A DNA stretch of 64,000 nucleotides, from assembly GCA_021030905.1 (NCBI GenBank), contig JAGFMI010000009.1, positions 1 to 64,000 of the forward strand, given 5' to 3'. This DNA comes from Pyrenula massariospora (Eukaryota; Ascomycota; Eurotiomycetes; Pyrenulales; Pyrenulaceae). Positions 12,512-21,372 of this stretch are shown here, one piece after another (within the stretch, counting starts at the first letter, position 1; each line of letters opens with the position of its first letter). The notes under the pieces are model-generated. The model had not been told where the DNA came from. It saw only the letters and a program-made list of their open reading frames with translations, and searched no databases. Made by a program: the position numbers and the translations under genes.

Positions 12512-14211
12512 TTATATCATATGTGAGACTGTATCATAGCAGCTAGTGAAATATTCTCCAAAATTTTTATCGAAGAAGTAAACTCCAACCTCTTTCTCGT
12601 ACCCTTCTTTGTTTCCAACGTTCTCATATGTCTTCGACAAATCATCGTCCGGTGCTTTTGGAAAGGCCTTGTCATCCGTGGTCTTCGGAAATGCATCGCA
12701 AAAGTCCTGCATATGTCCCACCAGACTGTCTGTGTTCGCTGGCTGGTCGCCTTCCTTGCTCGGCTCGCATATTCCAGGGCCGTCAGGTGAAGGATTTACA
12801 AGGCTTCCCGTCGTATCCAATCATTCGTAATATGCTATCCCATCAATCTCGATCAATAATTTCGACATGTTGGACAGGTTATCGGAAGGATCATAGAAGC
12901 CTTGCAAGAAAACGTCAGTCAACAGGAAAGCTCTCGGTTTGATCCGCACTCGTACTCTCAAAAGATGTAGGGGCAGCTGTTGGTCGGTCTTTTGGCGGTA
13001 CGGGGTCAACAAATTTCTTCGGTACCGTCTTCCACCTCGGATCTTTTGGCTGAAAACTTTCCTGTCTACTCAGAGCTTGTTGGAAGTTGACCGACAAGGC
13101 GAAAGCCATCATGTTATCTGCATTAATACTCGCACCGTATTCCCCAGTAGTCCCGCCGACATTGTCATCGACTTTGGTTGCTGCACGATAACGCTTTGCG
13201 AGAGCAGCAGTTGCGTCAGTGAGGAATGCTGTTTGTGGCCTTCTGGATGGCCCTCGAATGCAGAGATCGTCGACTGCAGTTCAAATTAGCTATGGAAACT
13301 TCAGCTCCGATAGAAAAGCTTACTGCGAGGATGGCTCACGATTGAGTGGTGGAGTATCTCATGAAGATACGTGTCACGACGCCTTTTTTTGATCTGTTAA
13401 TATCGGTCGGCAACGTTAAGCAAATGTCACTTACAATTTAGAGATGTCATCCATGTCAAGGAAGTGCTTGCCTGTCTCGTCGATCCCCTTCATCATCTCT
13501 AAAAGCGTGATTTTCTTATCCCACACTTTGGGACAAGAAACAGTGATGAAGAGGTTCCGTCTAACGATTAGCGCTAAGTATGCAGGGAAGAACAAGTCCC
13601 ACATATGGACCACCAACATGATGGCTTCACCAAGTAGCTGTACGCAAGTCCGTTACCACACTGCTTACCGTCCCACTCCTTATCATCCTTCTTGTCATCC
13701 CGGTCGGCTGGTTGTTGGCCCAAAACATTGCCATCTGGTCCTTCTTCGCTACACCAGGCTTCATGGAAAACCTGATTTAGATCCTCTTCAGGCGAGAAGC
13801 CCCAAAAGTAATGGTCCCAAACGTAGACGACATTCTGGAAATCCTCCAGGCTTCATTTTTTAGAAGCGGCGTGGTAAATGATGACTGACATCACTCACTT
13901 TTGATCCGGTCATGAAACTGTGCAAAATCCTTCCCAAGCCAAAAGTCAGCAGTAAGTTGCCAGTTACCTTTTTCTTTTATTTCAGGGCAGCTTGCGCAAG
14001 CTTATGCATGGTGTCTCATGCCTCTGTCTCAGGATAAGCTGAGCCTTGACAGTTTTTTCTGGTATCTTCGAGACTTTGCCGATATGTCTTCTCGCTTCAC
14101 CACCTGGGCCTCATCCAAAAGTGGTGTAGCGTAGATATGAGTGAAGGCCGTCAGCACTGCTGAGCCAGCAACAAAAAAATGCATGATAGTGAGAACGACG
14201 TTAGGGCGCAT
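12512..14211 (-). pseudogene. Interrupted secreted-protein locus
   Basis: A minus-strand locus begins at an ATG at 14211 with a good signal peptide (hydrophobic stretch ending near HIYATPLLDEA) followed by a basic KRE site of the kexin type. Several further protein-like segments follow on the same strand, among them stretches rich in aromatic and acidic residues (such as VYVWDHYFWGFSPEEDL) and another with AFLTDATAALAKRYR, separated by plausible short introns. They do not give one continuous reading frame: the locus looks broken at about two or three places, so I treat it as a decayed gene. I could not assign the family; a secreted enzyme or effector-like protein is an inference from the signal peptide and the subtelomeric position. 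Confidence 0.45.
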
Positions 14212-14836
14212 TATAAACAATGTTATTCACGAGATAAAAAAAAAAGACGACATATGGCCTGAATTGTAAAGAGAGAAAATACCTACTTCCGACTTACTTC
14301 ATGCTAGGATACTGAAGATCAAGTACTATTTACTTTACAAGGTAAATAACAGACGCGCATGCGAAAAGCAGACATGTTTCATTAACACGCAGGATCATTC
14401 CAGGCAAAGCAGGTGTGAATGGTCGTTGGTAAAATTTTTATACAGAAGTCTCAATCTGAGTGACGAGACCTTGCAGACCAAATAGGGTGCTCAGTCAGTC
14501 AAGACAAGTTTAAGTGCGAGTCCAACCTGCAGCAGTATAAATTTTTTCACGAGCCAAGGCTGGTGTAAGCGCAAGGCAGAGCCCAACGCTCGTTTCTCGC
14601 AAGTTCTGCAAGGCTGCGATATCACGGCCGAAACTCTGATTTTGAGAATCCATATCGCCGTGCGGATCAGGTGACCTCGTCGACTTAGTTTGCGACGTTG
14701 GATAGCCAAAGAAGGAGCATGGCCGTGTTGACAAGGTTCCGGTGATGTGAACAGAGTATTTTTATCAACATGCAGGCAGGAGCACAATCGGGATCAGGGA
14801 ATACAGGTGTTGCGTGGGGGTCTCCGATTGCTCCGG
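14212..14836. other. Spacer between subtelomeric and core genes
   Basis: No gene was seen. The first 130 bases are A/T-rich and probably the promoter of the locus to the left. The right half may be 3' untranslated sequence of the mitochondrial-type gene. Confidence 0.4.
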
Positions 14837-15400
14837 CTAGTCTTCCATCGCAGACTCTTCCATAGCGGTGACGGCATTGTCGAGCTCGCGTATCCTTTGT
14901 CCTACTCTTTCCCTAATTTCAGTCGCCACATCTGGGCTCGACCGATTGATCGCATTCTCGTAAGCATCCTTGAGCTTCTTCAATTCATCCTGAGCAGCGG
15001 CTCTATCATCGGCGGCGTAGACAGTCTTCTTCTCGGTCTCCTCGGCGGCCAATTCGAACTGCGACCAGGTAAGGACACATTAGAGGCCAGATGGCGGGGT
15101 AACAGCCATACTTCTTCCTTGGCATTAGCATACCTAGAGGAGTCGGCGTCAGCTCGCGCGGGGGCCAGGCATGATGGAGGGTGCCGCGTGGGCTTACAAT
15201 TCTTGGATCTGGTCAATCGCATTATCTGCCTGGCTGGGCGACGCAAAAGGACGGCTGGGCGTGCATGCGGTCAGCGCCGGGGAGATGCGTGAACGCCGGA
15301 GCCTCGTCCGCCAGGCCGATGCACGATGCAATTGGAAGCAGCTGCAGCCATGCGAGAACAGGCCCAGGGGGGTGCGAGCTGCGGTCTGTCGAAGCAGCAT
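14837..15400 (-). CDS. Small mitochondrial-type conserved protein
   Basis: Three exons, 15400-15198, 15133-15112 and 15058-14837, give 148 aa with all joins in frame. The middle exon is only 22 nt. The first about 50 residues (from MLLRQTAARTPLGLF) are rich in Arg, Ser and Ala and lack acidic residues, as in a mitochondrial presequence. The rest is acidic and helical, with NAIDQIQELYANAKEEFELA spanning both joins and then AAEETEKKTVYAADDRAAA. It resembles a conserved small Pezizomycotina protein of unknown function. I infer a mitochondrial matrix or inner-membrane location from the N-terminus only. Confidence 0.75.
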
Positions 15401-16624
15401 GATGAAGGTGAAAATTGACAATATGCGAGCCGGGGGAAAAGCTTCCAGAAGAATAAAATATCCGATGACGTGCATGCGGAAATTTCGAGGCGCCAGAATC
15501 TACAACACTTTGTCGATCTCCCAGGGTCGCGTGCGACGATCGCGATGATCTGTTTACAATGAGACAGTCCGGATCATTTTTGTTTCAACCGCTGCCCTTC
15601 TAGCCAGGACAGTTCGAACCTCAAGAAGAAGCGCCGGTATTCAAGACGCGGAGACCGGTGAAGGGGACGTAGACACCCATTCCCATAGCATGAGGGCATA
15701 ACAATCGACCTCTTCAACACAGCCCATTTATTTGTATGCGTGATTTATTCGACTGCAGAAGCTGAAAGCAGAGTCTCGAGCGCATCACTGTGATCGAATG
15801 CCGCACCTCCGCCCTCCACCCTACGTAAGTCTCCCTGACGATATCGTAGAGCCAACCTGGTGCGGCATTTCATCGTGCCGTTGGGGTGTTAGGGAATCCT
15901 CCTCGGGCTCCCAGGCATGCTGAGGGTTTTCCTCCCACACTGGGGGCCGAGACTGGCTCGATGTCTATAATCAGGACGATGTGAAGCTGCCGTTGCAGAT
16001 TTGAGACACCCTCCACGATAGAATCTTGATAAGACGTGAACCACGGCGATCAACAGGAACATGTTCCCTTGGGGCAAAGCCGAGCGTCGACTTGTCTCTT
16101 TGGGCGGTGGCCGAGCGGTGAGTTTGAAACTTGGGCTCGCGTGGCAAGGCATCACCAATGAGGCCGATCGACGGTTCCCGCGTCTCTGCGATCGCATGCT
16201 CGAGATTCGTCGGCCACGATACCGGCGCACTGGAAACGGGCAGTCGTTTGCACGCGCTAGAGGGTAGCCCCGTCAGCCTGTCGACGTCTGTTACTTTGCA
16301 TAGCAGCTCGCTCGAGAGCTAGGAAGCACTGCCCGCCACTCCACCAATCACCCACCCGCCAACCCCTCCCAATCCCGACCAAACCACGCCGCCCCCATGC
16401 ACGAAGGCCTCACAAATCCCTTCCCACGATCCCGTGCGTGAGCGACGAATGCCAGCGCACTTGCTCGCACGCCGCGAGTTGGGGCCAGCCTTCTGCTCCA
16501 GCGACTTCCGCTCTCAAAACCAGCCCACCGTTGTGTTTCAGGATATGAATCTACCATCACCGCTGCAGACAAATCCCATATATCCTGCTGTTCGGGCGGC
16601 CGCCCCAAAGAGCCTGCCACGACA
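15401..16624. other. Intergenic, no gene seen
   Basis: A GC-rich stretch with overlapping open frames that look like composition effects. A piece resembling a tRNA D-arm at 16106-16120 has no matching T-arm. It probably holds the promoters of the flanking genes. Confidence 0.45.
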
Positions 16625-17173
16625 ATGCCTCGCACCATGAGCTCCGACTCGGTTACACTGCATTCCATGACTTACGATCAGATGGATCCTGAAGTCCGCG
16701 CTCAGATTCTCAGTATGATCACTATTCACGAATCCAAATCCAAATCACAACTGACAACAGCTCCAGGCAACTCTCAAGTCATCCTGGGCGAGTCCACTCT
16801 TCAATACATCAACATTGCAACTTGCCGCGGCCCGGATGGCAGCTTTCTAGCCTTCATCGTTGGACGTGGTGGCTTGATGAGCGCTCTTTCCAACCCCGAC
16901 GCCCTCTCCAGCGAGCCAAGACAGTCACGGAGCGCTGCGCTGGCGAGCCTTCTCGAAGCCACCGAAGAGCGCGTTAGGGTCTTGTTGTGCAGAAACTCAG
17001 GCAAGGAGATGCCAACGGTCAAGAAAGCGACACCGTCACTGCCCACTGTGCCGCCAAAAGAGCTCCCAGAGACGACCGCACCAGTCAGAGACTATGGCGA
17101 AAAGCCCAAAAAGGAGAACTTTTGGAAGAAACATACGCCCAAGCTCGATTCTCACTACGCCATGCATGCGTGA
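16625..17173 (+). CDS. Hypothetical protein, 182 aa
   Basis: A single open frame starting MPRTMSSDSV; a second ATG follows at residue 5. Residues 50-90 form a compact-looking part (ESTLQYINIATCRGPDGSFL then AFIVGRGG). The C-terminal third is Pro/Lys-rich (KEMPTVKKATPSLPTVPPKE) and ends KKHTPKLDSHYAMHA. No signal peptide, membrane helix or known domain was found. Codon use resembles neighbouring core genes and the frame is not explained by anything on the other strand, so I take it as a real gene of unknown function. Confidence 0.6.
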   Translation: MPRTMSSDSVTLHSMTYDQMDPEVRAQILSMITIHESKSKSQLTTAPGNSQVILGESTLQYINIATCRGPDGSFLAFIVGRGGLMSALSNPDALSSEPRQSRSAALASLLEATEERVRVLLCRNSGKEMPTVKKATPSLPTVPPKELPETTAPVRDYGEKPKKENFWKKHTPKLDSHYAMHA

Positions 17174-17917
17174 CGGACAAAGGAGAGTGAAAGGCTCACG
17201 GGCTACTGTGAGAGGACGACACATGACTCTATTTCGAAGCGGGGGTTGGCTATCTGCTTGACGTGCTTTGCTGCATGGATAAATTTCTTTGGAAAGGATT
17301 TCCTTTGTCGGTATCAGCATGGCTATGGAGTCTGGATTGTTCTATGATACCTTTGGACCTACTTTCCATTCGAATGACATATTTTATACTTGCAGACATA
17401 AAGTATTTTCCTAATGGTGATCGCGGTAACGGTGCTGTAGTCACCTACTTTATCATTGACCATTCTATGCCAATCTCCGTGATTTTAGGACCAGCCTCAT
17501 ACTTTGCATTGATTTATGTCGCGCATGTGTCGATCATGGTTCAAGTGAATAGCGCCGATCTACGTTTTGATCGCTGCCAACATTGCCGCAAATGGAAATT
17601 TGGTTGACGCTCATTCTAATCAACCATCGACTGAAGCGCTTACGGTATTTGTAAAGTCGATTAATTTCATGTATCATGACCTTTGATTAGTATAGACGGA
17701 TGTCGGTCAACTCTCCAAAGGTATATTTGCTCAATCTACACCGGTCTAGTATGATAGCTTTTAACACTCATTCCAAAGAGGTGACTTCTTGATCCAAACT
17801 TGCAAGGCTTCAGACTTCCAACTATAGTCACAGTACTTCTACATCTTATGTTAGGCTTAGGCCTCTAATCTTTCCCACAGGCAATAGACTGTTTTCCGGT
17901 GAGTTACTGGCATCACC
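17174..17917. other. Intergenic, no gene seen
   Basis: A/T-rich sequence with short frames only. It probably holds the 3' end of the gene to the left and the promoter of the pyroglutamyl peptidase gene. Confidence 0.45.
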
Positions 17918-18690
17918 ATGACTGACACGGAAAAGAAAGAGTTCAAAGTCCTCATCACAGCTTTTGGCGTATGTTCCGTTCCAATCTTGCTTCCGAGATT
18001 TTGGCAAGGAAAATTGACCTTATTCAGCCTTTCTTCGATATTAAAACCAATCCATCATACGAAATTACGACTCGTCTTCCACCAATAATTCCAACAGACA
18101 GTGGAGAATCTATCCGACTAATCATCCTTCCTGCCCCTCTGCTCGTCTCTTACCACACAGTCTTCAACACAATTCCCAAACTGCTCTCAGATCACCATCC
18201 AGATCTCGTCCTGCATATGGGCTTGGACTTTGAGCGATCATCCTTCTTTCTCGAGACCGGCGCCAACCGAGATGGCTACCATCAAGTCCCGGACATGGAG
18301 CGAAAGGTCTTTACGCGGGCCGAGGGGAAGACCGCGTGGGGCAAGCTACCTGAAAGGCTCGCGACGACGCTGGACCTCGAGGACGTGCTGGAGAGGTGGC
18401 GGGCGAACGTACGCACAGCTGGCCTAGGTGGGAAGAAGCAGCAAGGGAAAGGGACCCAGAAGCAACAGATGAACGCTCCAGAGCTTGCGTTATCAGACGA
18501 TGTTGGGAACTATATCTGCGGATTCATTTACTATTTGAGTCTTTCCTGGTTTTGGATAAACGACATCCCAAAGCGGCCGGTCGTGTTTTTCCATGTTCCA
18601 AAGCTGGACAGTGAGCAAGAGTTAGAGAGAGGGAAGCAAACGACGATTGCAGTAATCAAGGCTCTGGTTGAGAGTGAGTTTGAACGGTAA
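17918..18690 (+). CDS. Pyroglutamyl peptidase (peptidase C15)
   Basis: Two exons, 17918-17968 and 18028-18690, give 237 aa. The 59-nt intron (GTATGT to ATTCAG, branch TTGAC) joins ITAFG to PFFDIKTNPSYE, restoring the family's N-terminal FGPF-x-NPS motif. Peptidase C15 removes an N-terminal pyroglutamate from peptides in the cytosol. The catalytic triad is present: Glu near 93 in SSFFLETGANRDGY, Cys near 181 in DDVGNYICGFIYY, and His near 205 in VFFHVPKLD. Compared with bacterial enzymes (about 215 aa) it carries a Lys/Gln-rich insertion (GGKKQQGKGTQKQQM) before the catalytic cysteine. The short first exon makes the start secure. Confidence 0.92.
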
Positions 18691-19368
18691 ACATACGATT
18701 TACAATCTCCTTCCCAATGTAGCTCTCGTCTGCTTTCAAAATCCTTTTGAGCAAATGAAATGTTGCTGCAACAATCTCGAAAGGCTATGATCTTATCTAA
18801 GATTTACATCTAGATTCGTAAGAATCGTTGCAGGAAGCTGTAGCGTAACTCCCGTAAATCTAATGAATTCCGTGTTGACTTCTTCGGCAGAGATTCGGTG
18901 CAAGTATCTTACGTCTATCTCTACAATATCAGAGCATTGTGGGCGGCCTCTGATCTCAAATTTTACGGATGGGTTTTGGAGGATCTTGTTTTACAGAGGT
19001 CTTCAAGAATGTTAAATGTTCAAATACATGCTGGCTCAGGTACATCGAAGAAGACGGTTTACAATAATGAGGAGAGTATCACTTTTCTCATTAGCTATTC
19101 AACTATGCTAAAATCAAGTAAGAATTCGCCAATGCTATCAAAAGACGAAGATTATAAGCAAATGACGAGACGTAAGGGTATTTGCAGGATGGTAGAGAAA
19201 TTCAAGCTCCCCACGTTTAATGTCCTCCACTCGACTAAAAGTCGCCGCTCCAGTAGGCCTGCCCCATTTGGTTGATTGGTAGTCCAGGTCATTACCTTGG
19301 ACTCGGTTGTGTGTGCGAGATCCGATATTGAATTTACTCATCACCGACCTGCAAGCATTAGCGTTGGG
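18691..19368. other. Intergenic between convergent genes
   Basis: The peptidase and rhodopsin genes converge here. Only short unrelated frames are present; nothing else recognised. Confidence 0.45.
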
Positions 19369-20431
19369 TCAAGCGCCTTCATCGTCATCACCAACGCGGA
19401 TAGATCCCTCAGCCCCAAATCCATCAGTCCAGAAGCCACCGAGAGAAGGTGTGGTGCTGGCCATGCTGTCATGGGTGAAGAGAAGCCAGAAGCCAAATAC
19501 GGGCTTCGCGAGGACGTCGAGGACCGCATAGGCGACGATCTCAGCATCAACACCAACGATGCGGCCACCGTCAGCGACACCCCAGATGCTGTCACAGATT
19601 AGAAGCAGTCATGATGAATGCAGCAGAGTGCTTACATTGGGTAAACAGTCCAAAGCAGAAGAGTGAATCCGGAAATCGCAGCGATGAAAGACTTGGTCTT
19701 GTCATCCTTTCCAGCAACAGCACTTCGACCGTTGAAGCCCAGTTGGTAGAAGATGACCAAGAAAGCAAGGCAAGCGAAGGCGTACCAGCCCCACTTTTGG
19801 CCATCGTCATTACCGAAGGCAGCAAATAGACCGGTCAAGATCATGATCACATCAGCGACAATGGTGACCAGAATATTAGCTCCAGAGAGACCAGCAAGGA
19901 GAGACAGATCAAGCAAGAGCAGAGGAGTGGTAACGCTCCAGTCAACATATCTTGCCCAGTAGACCTGGCGGAGAATACCTTTCTCGATCGGGTAGCCAAC
20001 AGAGTCGGTGGTCTTGGAGAACTCCACCAACTTGAGGGAAATACCATCACCGGTAGCCATAGCGAAGTATGATAGGAAGGCAAAGGTGGTGATGAAAGCA
20101 GTCAGGATGTGGAAAAGGCGTTTTTGCTGAACATCATAAGCTTTGGGTTTCGGAAAGAACAATTGCTTGACTTACAGTTGGAACTCGGAATGCCATGCCG
20201 TAGAAGGCAAGCGAGGAGAGAGCCATAATCACTGTGACAACCCTAACAAGATCAGCTCAATGGGATTGAGTATGAGTGTGCAGGAGCTTCTTACCATAGA
20301 GTCCTGTTACCGACGTCACCGGCCTTTTCATAGTAGTATTTGTGCGTGGGAGGGAGAACGGTTGGAATTGGGGCAACTGATGACGCTGAGGTCTTCATAA
20401 CCGCCTCCACGGCAATTGGGTCAATGATCAT
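19369..20431 (-). CDS. Microbial-type rhodopsin (CarO/NOP-1 family)
   Basis: Four exons, 20431-20295, 20242-20176, 20126-19636 and 19588-19369, give 304 aa; introns of 52, 49 and 47 nt all keep frame. Seven membrane helices bind retinal through Lys260 in helix G (LDVLAKPVFGFWLL). Helix C reads VYWARYVDWSVTTPLLLLDL, giving Asp130 and Asp141 at the places of Asp85 and Asp96 of bacteriorhodopsin; Asp256, four residues before the lysine, matches Asp212. All groups for light-driven outward proton transport are therefore present, as in CarO and Leptosphaeria rhodopsin. A plasma-membrane proton pump is likely by family knowledge. No carotenoid genes (carRA, carB, carX) lie nearby, unlike the Fusarium car cluster. 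The chosen ATG begins MIIDPIAVEAV; the open frame further upstream looks like leader. Confidence 0.95.
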
Positions 20432-21372
20432 GGTGGTGAGATTGTATATTGAAGCTTTGGGTACGTGAGACTGATATCTGATAGGGTGTTGATCGGAGAC
20501 GAGGTAAGACACAGAGCTTGGAATGAGAGGAGGAAGAAGAGAGGAGAGGAGAGGAGCAATGCAGGCAGCAAGAAGAGGAGAGCAGGAGAGGAGTTGGTTT
20601 GTTGCGGGGCAGCCATGCACCAGTCCTGAAGCAGCTACATCGAGGAACGTGCAGAGTCCCAGGCGAGCTCGAGTCTCGACATCAGCGTCATCGAAGCCGT
20701 CGTCAGCTCCACGGCACCAATGGGCTGTTTTTCCTTCAGCACTCGTGACCAGGTGACCAATTGCGAGCTCCAGCCTCGGTCTGCAGCGGTTGCAAGCTTG
20801 GACGGGGTGTCGCAGGCTTCGTCGATGGATTCAACTCGCGAGCTGTTCAGGCGATCTTAGCCCCGTCTTCGGAAGAGCGATCCGTCATGATGTATTGTCG
20901 ACCAAGCGAGCTTCCGATCAGCTCTCCGCTACGTAAAAGTGCCTGCCACGGACACGCAGCTGTGCGACCCCGTTTGCTCGCCAGCACCAGCATCCAGCGT
21001 GACTGCAGAGCTGCCTTTGTAGCAGCGATTCGTGTGAATTGGATCTCTGGATATCAGAAAAAGCCTCAACAACACTCGCACCTGGATCCATGTCTACCCC
21101 GCAAAATAGCGCAGCGATGCGTCTGCGAGCCTGGTTGGATCTCAGATGCGCCAAGCCAATCTGCCATGCCAGTTCCCCATCCTTTCCTAAAATCGCAATC
21201 TTCCTCGAACGACCCTTATCTTGCCTCTTCAAGACCCATCCCTACGCCGCCGATGTCAGGTACAGGTTATCTTATCAGCTGACCCGACCTCTAGAAAGTC
21301 TGTGTGACAGCGGTTTGGCGAAAATAGTGCCGCACGTGGTTCAAAGCCCAACGAGCTTTTCCTACCTTCGCT
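20432..21372. other. Rhodopsin promoter region and spacer
   Basis: No gene was seen. A purine-rich stretch of GAGGA repeats at 20523-20590 lies about 100-160 bp upstream of the rhodopsin ATG, probably leader or promoter. The rest has only overlapping low-quality frames. Confidence 0.45.

Noticed and set aside
1-14500. Search for transposon ends or helicase-type telomere-linked genes
   Set aside because: No terminal repeats, integrase, transposase, reverse transcriptase or RecQ-helicase motifs were recognised in any frame.
16106-16120. GGTGGCCGAGCGGTG, like the D-arm of tRNA-Ser or tRNA-Leu
   Set aside because: No T-arm, anticodon arm or acceptor pairing could be found at the right distances.
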